From positions 60,581,613 to 60,645,612 of the forward strand of contig NC_133172.1 in NCBI RefSeq assembly GCF_040802235.1: DNA of 64,000 nt. Direction: 5' to 3'. Position numbers and translations under genes: made by a program. A model generated the notes under the pieces. It saw only the letters and a list, made by a program, of their open reading frames with translations. It was not told the origin of the DNA and searched no databases. Shown piece after piece: positions 1 through 10,800 of this stretch; the stretch's first letter is position 1; each line of letters starts with the position of its first letter. The DNA comes from Manis javanica. Taxonomy: Eukaryota; Chordata; Mammalia; Pholidota; Manidae.

Positions 1-105
1 TGCTCCCTGTCCCCTTACACGCCGGCCCCCAGAAACCACCCATCTACTTTCTGTCTCTATCGATTGGCTTCCTGGGTTCTTCTCCGTCTAACTTCTTTTA
101 TTTTG
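1..105 (-). repeat. L1M 3'-UTR fragment (cut by window edge)
   Basis: The pyrimidine-rich text with a 'ctactttctgtctctat' motif followed by a 'gattgg' block is the typical reverse-strand 3' UTR of old L1M elements. The same motif order recurs near 12.78 kb. The left end is outside the window. Confidence 0.5.
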
Positions 106-675
106 ATATAATTCAAGCTGAGAAAGATGGTGAGCATACTGTAAAACTTCTATTTACTCTTTACCCAAACGCTGCATTTTACCCCATTTGTTTCATCACC
201 TACTCTGTTTGAACAGTGACTCTCCACACCTACAATATGTTCAGGACAGGATGGTTGACAATATTGGAGTAGTGCTGGTGACACTGAGGACAGGTCACAC
301 TATGCCCACCACGGGCTCAGTGACCCAGCCTGCTGTGGCCTGTGCTTTACAGACGAGGAGAGAGGCCTTGAGAAGACAGAGCGATTCACAACACTCACAG
401 GGCAAAGCAGGAGAGGAAACTTAGACTTCGGAGCCCTTAGCCTGGGGTTCGTGCTTCTTGGCAGTTTATTACAGGCTGGTGGTCTTTTGTTTTTTGTTTT
501 CTTTTAACCCTGTGTGTGTGGTATGACCATGTGTGCGTGTGTGCGTGAATTAGTAAATCTGTCCCATGTTCCTATACATACAGAAAAGTGCACTGAACAT
601 ATGTGGACAGTTTATGGAGAACCATAAACCAACATGCTAGCTCCACTCTGTTTCACGATAAGATGCTCAGCGCAG

Positions 676-840
676 GCGTTCTCAGCAGGGGGAAGACTCT
701 GCCCCCAGACTAGGGGGCGTTTGGTACTGTCTGGAGACATTTTTGTTGTCATGGTGGTGGGGTGGGGGAAATACAGCTGGCCTCTAGCAGGTGGGGACTA
801 TCCTGCAGAGCGCAGAGAGCCCCAATTTCAAGGGTGCTGA
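676..840 (+). mobile_element. MER5A (hAT-Charlie) DNA transposon fossil
   Basis: The text follows the MER5A consensus order: a TIR-like 'gttctcagcaggggg', then 'tgcccccagac', then 'ctgtctggagacatttttg', then 'gttgtcatgg', then 'ggcctctagcaggtgggga'. It is diverged and non-autonomous, and contains a CTCF-core-like string near 711-720. Confidence 0.75.
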
Positions 841-1049
841 GGAGAAGCGGGCAGAGGGGGTATGCGGGTCCCCAGCTCCTGGGATGCTGTTGCACAGGCA
901 GTGGCTGTGGGATGGGGGCAGGAGTTCCTGCAGGGATTGGCATCAGTCCAGTCAGGTCCAGGGGTTTGGTGCCAGGTGGTGGATGACCCTGGCATTAGGA
1001 AGGCCCAGCGAAGTCATCTGGGCAGGAGCTCTGTGTGGGGAGTGTGGGC

Positions 1050-1120
1050 GTATCCATTTAGCCATTCAATGAATGTTCACTGAACTCCTACTATGTGCCA
1101 AGTGCATAGTAGGTAAGAAA
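1050..1120 (+). repeat. L2 3'-region fragment
   Basis: The signature 'actcctactatgtgccaa' preceded by 'attcaatgaatgttcactga' is the common L2 motif for the conserved 3' part of the element. Confidence 0.6.
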
Positions 1121-1329
1121 GAAAAAACCAAAAACCATCATTGCACAATCCCTGCTTGTAGAGTCCTTGTCATCTTGGGAGAGTCACACCTTGTCACAAA
1201 GAAATCTCACTTCCACATTGGCTTACATGGGTCCCGTCAAGCAGAGGGACACGGGGCCATGAACGTCTGCTCTAGGGGAACAAGCTGGTCCCCAGAGCTG
1301 GGAATGCTTCTGAGAGCTGAGATGTGAGG

Positions 1330-1425
1330 AAGCCTTAACAAGTATACTCAGCAAAGAAGACAGGGCAGAGCCTCAGTGAGAGGGAACAGCACATGCAAAG
1401 GCCTTGTGGCAAAGTGTGCCCAGGG
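1330..1425 (+). repeat. L2 fragment
   Basis: 'gagggaacagcacatgcaaa' followed by 'ggccttgtgg' is the recurrent L2 string also seen near 16190 in this window. Confidence 0.5.
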
Positions 1426-2519
1426 CACACCATGGGAAGGCCAGTGTGCGGCAGTGGGGGAGGCAGGAGGGTGTGTGGAGGCACAGGCCCCTGCAGGTCT
1501 GGGCTTGGGGACGGTCAGGGAGAGGCCATCCGCCAGGGGGCCTGGCCCTGGCTTCTCATTAGAACCAGATGGGAGATTCTGGAAACAGCCAGCTCTGATG
1601 TCATTCATCCCAGTTCTGATTTATTTGGTCTGGGCTAGACCTGGGTGTGGGTGTGGTTGAAACCGCCTGCCGAGGTGGACGCTAAAGAATGAGCAGCCAG
1701 GCTGAGAAGGGCTGGGCTATTGTCCTGCTTGTGCTGACAGGGCCATAGTCGGGCTTCCTGCCTGAGAGGTGGGACACGGGGCGGGAGTGGGGGTTTCCCA
1801 ATCAAATTCGCTTTTGGGGGAGAAACAAAAACAAGTGGCCACATTGAAAACCTTACTTTGGGGGTCCTAGTCTTACGGGAAAAAAATAAGAGAAGCCCAG
1901 CAAAGGCTTAGCCCAGCAGCTAGAGGGGCGCTCAGTCGGCTAGCAAGGTGTCGGTCTCAGCTGGGGAGAAGTGGGCGGAGGGCCAGGCCAGCCTTCAGCC
2001 CTGACCTTTCTGCTGTGCACCGTGGCTTCATGGAGTCCTACTGTTTGAAAGGGGACCCCTCTCCCCACAGCAATGCCAAACGGCAAAAGGAAGCATGGGA
2101 GGGATTCCTGGGGTTCTGGCCCCGGGCCTGTCCCTCTGGTCAGGGGGGAGAAGGTGGGCAGGCTCCTTGGAGTCAGAGAGAGAAGCTGGGAGTCCCCTGA
2201 CTGAGAGGGCATCATTGAGTGCTCAGGGGACAGACGGACAGTGAGTGGAGGGCGGTACAGGCGGCGGGTGAGCTGAGGTCAGGGTCTGTCTCTCCAGGAA
2301 CAGGCGGCCCAGACGACATCTGTTTCCATTCACAGCCTGGAGCAGGGCAGGGTGGGGCTGTTCGGAAGGCCCATTGTCAACTTGAGGGCCTTCTCCATTC
2401 CATCTACACCCTCCACTTAGTCCTCTGGCTTCCTGGCTCAGAGAGCATGAAGGCTTGCCTGAGGTCACACAGCAGTATTTGGGCCCAGGGCCGTCTGCAG
2501 GCACCCTGACTAGGGCCCA

Positions 2520-2640
2520 AGAGACTCAATTTCTTTATCTTTAAAGAATGATCACAGTACCTACCTTAAAGAGTTACAATAGACTAAATGAATGAAAGTT
2601 TTAAAGCACTGGAAACCATGCCAGACACTGAAAAGTGCCA
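2520..2640 (+). repeat. MIR SINE fragment
   Basis: 'atttctttatctttaaa', 'agtacctaccttaaagagtt' and 'taaagcactggaa' follow in MIR consensus order. This is the 3' half only. Confidence 0.6.
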
Positions 2641-2684
2641 TCTTAGTGTTTATTAAAATCACTATTTGATTAATATCTGATTCA

Positions 2685-2800
2685 TCTACCTGGTGGTAAG
2701 CCCCATAAGGGCAGGGGCTGGGCCTGGGTTTACTCTTCTTGTTACCCCAGGCCTGGCACATAGTAGGTACTCAAATGTTTGGATAAATGAGTGAATGCAC
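2685..2800 (+). repeat. L2 3' end
   Basis: 'agccccataagggcaggggc' leads into 'cctggcacatagtaggtact' and a degenerate 'gaatg' tail, the classic 3' terminus of L2. Confidence 0.7.
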
Positions 2801-3079
2801 ACTTCTCCTCCTTATTATGCCAGTATGTTTCTCTCTGCTGGAAGTCATTCACATTTTAGTATGAAGCATGGATTAATGCTACCCTGTCCCCCTGCCTGGA
2901 GCATTTATTTGCCTGACCTGATTACTATGAAAGAAAGTATTCTGTCTCTGGGGGAAGAAATCTGAAGCCTCAGTGGCCAGGTTGGGGGTTTCATCAGGGG
3001 TGGTGGGCAGGATTTCTTCCTAGACCCTGTAATGGTGAGCTCTGTCCTCTGCTCCTTATAATAAGGCCTCTAAGCTCTT

Positions 3080-3660
3080 GAGCCCTTTATATTTTTAAAG
3101 GAGATATTTTCCCTCTTTGGGAGGGAGAGAGCCTTTGGCAGGCAGCTGCTGTCAGACCCCAGCAGGCCCCTTGCTCAAAAGGAGATAAAAGGCCTGGCCA
3201 GCCTCAAGGCTTTATAGGGGAGACCTTGCCCATGACTCTGCTGGCAGCCTCACTCTTGGGTTGGTGCGGGCCAGGGGGACAGCCCACTAAGTGTGGGAGC
3301 AGGTCCGGGTTGCCGGAGCTCAGATAAGCTGGATGGGTCTCCAACCCTTGGAACATGAAGTTCTGGGCTTAGCAAGGGCCCGGGAGGAGTTGCTGGCCCT
3401 GAAGCCGTGACAGGCCCCAGGCCCTGGCCGGCCCCCCCTGGCCCCCACTGGGGGCGTCCAGCCTGTCTGTCAGGCCAGGATCCTGCCCGCCTCTGATCAA
3501 AGGAAAGCAGCTGGTCCCGGGCAGGGCTGCTCGTGTTTATTACTGCTCTCAGAGCTCTCCTCCTCCCGTGGGGAACTTACAGCCCCTCCCTGCTTCCTGA
3601 GGAGCCCCCCTCTCTTCCTGAGGACTTGAGAGGGTCGTTTTTATAAGTTTGCAAGAAGCT
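3080..3660. promoter_or_regulatory. Candidate upstream cis-regulatory block of WFDC1
   Basis: This non-repeat block begins about 1.1-1.7 kb upstream of the WFDC1 start codon. It contains an AT-rich stretch near 3086-3100, 'gagataaaagg' near 3182, a GATA site (cagataag near 3320), a TCF/LEF-type site (gatcaaagg, 3495-3503) and an E-box (cagctg, 3508-3513) close to it. A CTCF-like string lies at 3443-3459. The clustering is seen in the sequence. Regulatory function is inference. Confidence 0.3.
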
Positions 3661-3724
3661 AACTGATGGGTCACAGAGTGACACCTAGGTCCCTGTGGTG
3701 CAAATGCTTCTGTGGACCTGACAT

Positions 3725-3790
3725 CTCAATTGAAGAACATGTACTGAGCGCCTGTTGTGTGCCAAGCCCTGGGCCATGTAGTCTGGGGTT
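3725..3790 (+). repeat. L2 fragment
   Basis: 'actgagcgcctgttgtgtgc' followed by 'caagccctgggcca' matches the L2 'tactatgtgccaggcactg' motif. Confidence 0.6.
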
Positions 3791-3879
3791 CAATCTCTCT
3801 CTAGCCTGGGAGGCTTTCCCTGCATCACACAGACACAGAGGCTGAATCCGGACGTGGCCCAGGGGTGTCTAGGACTGGA

Positions 3880-4055
3880 GCTGCGGTCCCTTCCACCTCA
3901 CCTGGTGCCTGCTACCTGCTGCCTGACTTCAGGCAAGTACTGTGCCTCAGATTCGTTATCTGTAAAATGGGCGTCAAAGTCCTGCCTGTCCCGGGGTTGC
4001 TGAGAACAGGCACAGAATATAGTTTGAACCCGGTGCATTCCGTGCCTGTATGAAG
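3880..4055 (+). repeat. MIR SINE
   Basis: The core 'cctgacttcaggcaagtact', 'gtgcctcagattcgttatct' and 'gtaaaatggg' gives a clear MIR match on the plus strand. Confidence 0.7.
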
Positions 4056-4499
4056 CACACCCATTCACAGCACACTTCCGTGTGTATGGAACACTTCACG
4101 GGCACAGTCAGTGAACTCTCCCAGCACACGATGTAACTGTCCACATGCCTACACAGGAGAGGAGCTCCCGGGGTTCAAGGGTGTGCGTCCTCTCCCCACG
4201 GCTGGGTGTTCAGCCAATCCCCACTCGGCTGCATCTTCCAAACAAGCTTTTATGGGCAGTTTGTCAGCCCAGCTCAAGAGGCGGATGAGGTCACAGCGGC
4301 GAGCCCCTAGCCGCCCTGTCCCACTGGGCTGGTTCCCCTGCGTGTCCGCCCACCGCTGGCCAGGTCTCCCAGCCCCCTGAGCTGGCACACCTCCCGGGTT
4401 GGGGGCATCACCCCAGCCTGCAAGGAAGTGCTCCTTTTCCCAGTGTGGCAGGGCCACTCCCAGCCACGTCTCCAAGCAAGCCCAGTGCCCCCTCCTCCT

Positions 4500-4750
4500 G
4501 CCATCTGACCGCCTGGGCTGCGGACGTCTTGGTTGGAGTTTCTGGGGCCAGATGTTATAGGACAAGCTAAAAATAATGGGGCGGGCTGGCCACCATCGGG
4601 GGTGGGGTGCGGTGGGGGCATGTGCTGGGCGCAGACGCATGACCTGAGGGATCGGCTGAGTGGAGCCGAGGCCGCCTGGCAGACGGTCTCGCCCCACTTA
4701 CAGGACCCACCCGGTAAGAGGGCCCCTCCTCTCTGAACATCTGGGAGGAA
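4500..4750 (+). promoter_or_regulatory. WFDC1: WFDC1 promoter and 5' UTR region
   Basis: A perfect MEF2-type site, ctaaaaataa (4567-4576), also serves as a TATA-like box and is followed by 'ggggcggg'. If it directs initiation, transcription would start near 4595-4605 and leave a 5' UTR of about 150 bases. That leader would contain an upstream ATG at 4620, opening a 38-codon frame that closes at 4736, and a two-codon frame at 4640. The start site itself is inferred. A donor-like ccggtaagag at 4711 is present but is not needed by the gene model. Confidence 0.45.
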
Positions 4751-4894
4751 ATGCCTGTTACCAGCTGCAGGATGGGCAGAGACGGAAGGAAGGTCCTCTG
4801 GGCTCTGTACTTCCTGCTGCTTCTCCCCGAAGCCGGTTCTGCCAAGAACATCTGGAAACGGGCACTACACGCAAAGTTGGCCGAGAAGTCCCAC
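4751..4894 (+). CDS. WFDC1: WFDC1 exon 1 (signal peptide)
   Basis: This exon has 48 codons and ends in phase 0 at a strong donor (ccac|gtaagt). It begins with a short charged stretch ([14 protein letters not shown]), then a hydrophobic core ([11 protein letters not shown]), then a likely signal-peptidase site after PEAGSA (residue 31). The mature start KNIWKRAL is nearly identical to human WFDC1. The ATG at 4751 is preferred over the in-frame ATG at codon 8 because it matches the family's MP.T start and the context gaggaaATGc has A at -3. Confidence 0.93.
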
Positions 4895-7800
4895 GTAAGT
4901 GCCTGGGCTGGGAGGCTGGGAGGAGACGGGCGGCCCCCAGGCACTGTGTATGCTGTGTGCATCCCCCGCCCCCCCAGACGTCTTCCTTTCTGGGTGTCCC
5001 AAAGCTGGGTGGTGGGCAGAGGGGTTTCACTGCCCTCAGAAGGCTCCTTGCCTGTTGGTGAAAAAGCACACGGCGTGCAAATGTGTGCAGGGGGGTAGCG
5101 AGATGCTTTTGCCTACGAGAGTATACTTTCTCCTGACAAACAGCACCCGATTTAAGAGTCCAAGGACTTAAAGCTGAGTTTTACGTCTCAACAATCAATA
5201 GCCAAGTGTTTATGAAGTGTAATTATTCATGTGGTTATTTGCTTATTCAGTAAACATTTAGAGGAAAGCTCTCTGGGCTACGTGCGGTGTGGGGTCCAGT
5301 GGGTACAAGATGGGGACACCAGCTCCTGCTCTCTAGGGTGACAGAGATTAAGTCAGGCAGGCTGCTGGGTGACATGTGATGACAGCACGAAGGGTACAAC
5401 TTAGTGAGTGGCCAGAGGCATGCGGCCTGAAGCCAGGTGTCCAGGTTTGAATCCAGGCTCTGCTGCTCACCAGCTGTGCAACTTCAGGCAAGTTGTTTGA
5501 CATCTCTGAGCACCAGCGATCTCATCTGCAAAAGACAGCGTGATGTGTTCTTTTTAACAAGCGTGCTTGATCGACCCTGCTTGCCAGGCACTGCCCCAAG
5601 CTGTGGGGAGGCAGACATCAGCTCCCTTCCTCAGGGGGCGCACACTGCAGCCGCGGAGGTGGGGAGTGAGAATAAAAGGAAACGGAGTGTGTTTGGTGAC
5701 AAGTGCCAAGAAGAGAAAGAAAACAGGACGGGAGCCAGGAGAGGGTGGTGTGGTGAGGGTGGGGTTTTAGGTCCTCCTCACACGTGGGGCACCGAGGGCT
5801 CCGGGAGGGAACACGGGCTCTCGGGATTAAATGACTCAGGATGCACAAAGCCCCTACACGCCAAGCAAGAGCTCAGTGCAACTTGCTGGCTTTTAATTAA
5901 ATAACTGAAATTAGTAGGTGCTCGCCACGCCAGGTGGGGTAGAGGTTCCTCAGCGCACAGACGATGCTGCTCAGTTGCCGCTGTGCTCCTGCTGCCCTGC
6001 CTCGTACCTGCCACTAAGTTGGTGTCCAAGACATTCTTTTGAAAAAAAATTGAAGTATCATTGATACATAATCCTATATAGGTTTCAAATGTACAACAGT
6101 GGTTCAACATTACCCATATTATTAAATCCTCACCCCGTCTAGAGCGGTTACTCTCTGTCAACATAGGAAGATGTCTCAGAATCACTGACTATATTCTCCG
6201 TGCTGTACTACCATCCCTGTGACCAACTTATATTGTGATTGCTAAGTATTGTGCCCTTTATCCCCCTTCCCTCCCCCCACCGGCTCCAACCTCTCCCCCT
6301 TGGCAACCACGAGTCACTTCGCAGTGTCTGTGAGTCTGCTGCTGTTTGGTTCATTCTGCTTTCCTTTGTTTCAGTCCACAAATAAGTGAGATCATATGGT
6401 ATTTGTCTTTCTCTGCCTGACTTATTTCACTGAGCATAATACCCTCTAGATCTACTCATATTGCAAATGGCAGAATTTCTTTTCTTTTTATGGCTTAATA
6501 ATATTCCATTGTGTGCATGTACCACACCAGTACATTCTTAATGGTGAATTACAGGAAAATACAATGAAAGCACAGAAGAACATGTGCAGCTTTGTCCCAG
6601 GAGAGTCAGGGAGAATTTTCCAGGGTTGGGGGCATTCAACCTGGGGCTTTGAAGGATGAATAGGAGTTTTCCCAATAGAGAAGTGGGAGAGGGAAATGTT
6701 TAATGACCCCAGGCACAGTGGGGGTGCATGAAACTGTACTGAGGCTAATCTCAGCCTCCTGGACTCATGTTCCACAGATGAGGTGGAGGCTACTGGGAAT
6801 GGAAAAGTAGTGGTGAGTGGTAGGTGTTTGGAGGAGGGGGAGCTCACATGAGATAGTGCAGTCACAGAAGGCTTCCTGGAGCAGTGAGACCTGACTAGGT
6901 CTTGAATTGCTAAGAATTAGAAGGAAGGAAGACATTGTGGGAAAAAGACTCAATGCGGGCGGAGGTGCAGAGTTAGAAACAGTGCACCTGGGAGCTCCCG
7001 ATGGGGCAGTACAGGGAGAGAGGGAGATCCTACCCGCATTCCACTGCTCCCTGTTCTTTGCTGGTCCAGCAGGACAACTCCGTGCCCCAGGGGACATAGC
7101 ACTTTGGTTCTAGGACCACAGAGGGTTTCCCAGTATGTCAGCTGTCATAGGAGCAGACTCCGTGACATCTCACTGGGAGGAATGGGGAGGCTGGAGAGTT
7201 GGGGACAATGTTCAAGAGTGGGGGTTAGGGCTGGGTGAGAAGGAGTCTCTTTTAAAACACAGATCTGGGTGGGCTTCAGAAACCAAACTGCCTCTAGCCA
7301 CCATGTGTCAGGACATGAGTGCTTCGTGTTTGCCCCTGGCTGGGCTGCGACCCTCCCTGGCCATCAGCAGCCTCTGCTTCCCTCCCAGCGCCTGGCTGCA
7401 GAGGAGGTTTGGGCCGAGAACCCACTCAGAGCAGGCCCCAGGGGAAAGCCAGGCTGTGGCCCTGCGGCTCAGAGAATAGGGAGGCTGGGCAGGGCTCCAG
7501 GCCCAGGAATTCGTCACAGCAGCATCTCTAATGAGCTGCGTAGCCCCTGGGTCACTCGCTGCCCCTCCCTGGGCCTCGGGTCATTACCTAGGAAATGAAG
7601 GCAGAGGACCAGATGGCCTCCAGAGCCCTTGTGCTTATGATTTTAACTTCCATGCACACGTCAGTGGGGGAAAGGGGAGATTTAGAACTAACAGGAAGCA
7701 GCCCCCACACTCAGAGACTTTCCCGTGTCCCCAAGCTGAGTCAGACCTTGGGCCTTGGCCCTGACTCTCGGGGGGCTGCGGGGCAGGTCGGGGTGAGGAG

Positions 7801-10800
7801 AGGCCCGGTGCCCGGCAGTGCCCTGGAGCCAGCAGGTACTCACTCCCAAGAGGTAAACAGAGCCCTTGCTAAACATTCAATCATGTAAACTTACAAGTAC
7901 ATAATTTATAGTAAAGAGGAAGGAAGGGAGCGCTCCTTGGAGAGATGGACCACTTCCTGACGGCTCGCTGCCCCTTGCTCTTCTCCCTGTGCAGCATCTG
8001 GGTGGCAGGAGCGGCACACGCTGAGTGGGGGTGGCTCCCCTCCTCCCAGCTCCTCATCGGCATCCTGGGACTGGTACCTTGAACTCCCCTGTGCATGGTG
8101 GGAACCGGCCGAGGCGGCTCCGGGAGAGCCCCCCTGCACCAGGTCCCCCTCACACCCTCTCAGAGCCCTACCCTCGGCCCAGTGGGTGGAGGGGGCCCAG
8201 GGGATTGCCTGAGCGCAGTGGTCGGCTTACCGCCAGGGCTCAGACCCAGTGCCCCAGGGGAAGACACGGCCTCCTGTTCCCACGGAGGCCCATAGGAGCT
8301 CGTCATGAGCAGGCTTCTCCTCCCCGAGCCTCAGTTTCCCCATCTACAGGATGGGAAACAGCAGTACTCTCTTTGCAGTCGGTGTGAAGACCGCAGAGAG
8401 TTTTCAGCTCTGGGCCTGGCACAGAGCCACCTTCTCTACGTGGGCACTGTTCAAGACAAAAAAAACAAAAACACAAACCCAGAACCAAATATTTACAAGG
8501 CTGGATAACACAGAGGCGGAGCCCTTGTGGATCACCCAGTGGCCATTTGGGTCGCTCTGCCAGTTCTGCGGAGCTGGGGTTTTTGGTTTTTCTTTCCTGG
8601 CATGAGATGAAGCACAAGAAAACAATTCTTCACTGAGTATTTACTGTGTGAGAAGGACAGCGGCCCTGGCTTCCTCCTCCTTGGCTGGGCACCTCCCAAG
8701 AGCATTCTGTAGATTCCCAGAGGTTCTCTTGGGTTTGAGCAGGTCCCCTGTGTATTCACGCTCCTTGGAGGACCCCCACCCCTTCCCCGCCTTACTCCCC
8801 CCACCCCTGCTAGAGCTTCCTGGACCCCTTCTGAGAATACTCCCTGCCTTAAAATTCTAGTGTCAGGTCCGTGTTGTGTGTTTAATTTTGTCGCCCCCAA
8901 AAATGTTATGTTCAAATCCTAACCCCTGGTACCTGTAAATGTGATCTTATTTAGAAATAGGGTCACTGTAGATGTAACTAATTGAAATGAGGAGATACTG
9001 GAGTAAGGTGGGCCCTACATCCACTATGGCTGGTGAACTTATAAGAAGAGAAGAGACACAGACCCAGAGATGTAGAGGGAGACCAAGGGCAGAGAGCCGG
9101 GAGGGGGTGTCTGCAGCCAAGGATCAGCCGGGTTTGCTGGCCGCCCCCAGAAGCCGGGAGGGAGGCAGCAGACGGATTCCCCCTCAGCTTCCAGGAGGAA
9201 CCAGCCCCGCTGACAGCTTGATTTCTGACTCTGGCCTCCAAAGCTGTGAGCCAACCTGTTCCTGTTGTCTGAAGGCCCCTAGTTTGTGGTGTTTTGTTAC
9301 AGCAGCTGTAAGACCCTCATCCAGTCCGCTGCTGGGAGCACAGTCAGCCTCTGCTACTTGGAACCAGCGAGCCTGAGGGTGGACAGCTCCCAGGCGAGGC
9401 CCTTCTGGCCAGGACGGGGGAAGCTGTCACCACACTGGAGTCCTGGGGACCCTGCTTGCTCCTTGTAAGATGCGAGATTCCACCCTGCAGGACCCCATCA
9501 GCAGGGCCACTGAGACACCTCCATCTAGAGGTACAGGGGCTGCTCAGGGGGCCCTGGACTGTTCATGGCCAAGGCCGCAGGTCCTGCCTGGGGGCTAGAG
9601 AGGGGAAGTGGCTGGTCCAAGTGGAGTGACCCGACTGCAGGCTTGGCCAGAAGCTAGGACCTTGCACAGAGCCTGGCACCTCACAGGCACTCAGAGACAT
9701 CTTAAGAATGGGGGTTAAGCCGGCTGGCTGACAGGTAGGTGGAAGGAAGGAAAAGCAGATGAATAGTGTGGCTTTGGGGATGACCTTGAGCGAATCACTT
9801 CCTGTTTTCTGGGCCTGGCTTCCCCCACCACCCCAGGGTTCCAGTCCTGAAATTAATTCCAGGTGTAAATGAATAAGGAGGGGCAGAGGATGTGAACAGA
9901 CACTTCTCCAAAGAAGTTCAGATGGCCAACAGGCACCTGAAAGGATCCTCCACATTGCTTATTATCAGGGAAATGCAAATTAAAACCACAATGAGATATC
10001 ACCTCACACCAGTTAGGATGGCAAACATAAAAAAGACTAGGAACAACAAATGCTGGCAAGGATGCGGAGAAAGGGGAACCCTCCTACACTGCTTGTGGGA
10101 ATGTAAACTAGTTCAACCATTGTGGAAAGTAGTATGGAGGTTCCTCAAAAAACTAAAAGTAGAAATGCCATTTGACCCGGGAATTGCACTCCTAGGAATT
10201 TACCCGAAGAAAACAACTTCTCAGATTCAGAAAGACATATGCACCCCTATGTTTATCACTGCACTATTTACAATAGCCAAGATATGGAAGCAATCTAAGT
10301 CTCCATCAGTAGATGAATGGATAAAGAAGATGTGGTACATATACACAATGGAATATTATTCAGGCATAAGAAGAAAACAAATCCTACCATCTGCAACAGT
10401 ATGAATAGAGCTAGAGGGTATTATGCTCAGTGAAATAAGTCAGGCAGAGAAAGACAAATACCAAGTGATTTCCCTCATTTGTGGAGTATAACAATGAAGC
10501 AAAACTGAAGGAAGAAAATAACAGCAGACTCACAGACTCCAAGAAGGGACTAGTGGTTACCAAAGGAGAGGGGTGGAGGAGGGCAGGTGGGGAGGGAGAG
10601 AGAAGGGGATTGTGGGGTATCATGATTGGCGTACATGGTGTGTGTGTGGTCACGGGGGAGACAGTGTGGCTCAAAGAAGACAAATAGCGACTCCGTGGCA
10701 TCTTACTACATTGATGGACAGTGACTGCAATGGGTTATGGGGGGAACTTGAAAATAAGAGTGAATGTAATAACCACATTGTTTTTCTTGTGAAACCTTCG

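Larger units (their letters stand above)
106..4500. other. 5' flank of WFDC1, no gene seen
   Basis: This flank holds the scattered MER5A, L2 and MIR fragments listed separately. Between them (about 106-675, 1430-2520 and 2800-3720) I see no open frame with coding character, no splice-consistent exon and no RNA gene. The block at 3080-3660 is free of recognisable repeats and carries transcription-factor-like motifs, listed separately. Confidence 0.6.

Noticed and set aside
4711-4720. Donor-like ccggtaagag in the WFDC1 leader
   Set aside because: A spliced leader is possible, but no paired acceptor is evident before the start codon at 4751, so it was not used in the model.
4149-4962. Long minus-strand open frames (up to 182 residues) opposite the WFDC1 promoter and exon 1
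   Set aside because: GC-rich composition lowers stop density; low-complexity Pro/Arg/Gly content, no domain, no splice logic, and they overlap a real exon.
5405-5545. tRNA-like box B text (ggtttgaatcc) considered as a tRNA gene
   Set aside because: It belongs to a MIR SINE, which derives from a tRNA; no cloverleaf can be formed.
9892-10404. 170-residue open frame that looks coding
   Set aside because: It is the C-terminal end of L1 ORF2 in a 5'-truncated insertion, so it is not a host gene.
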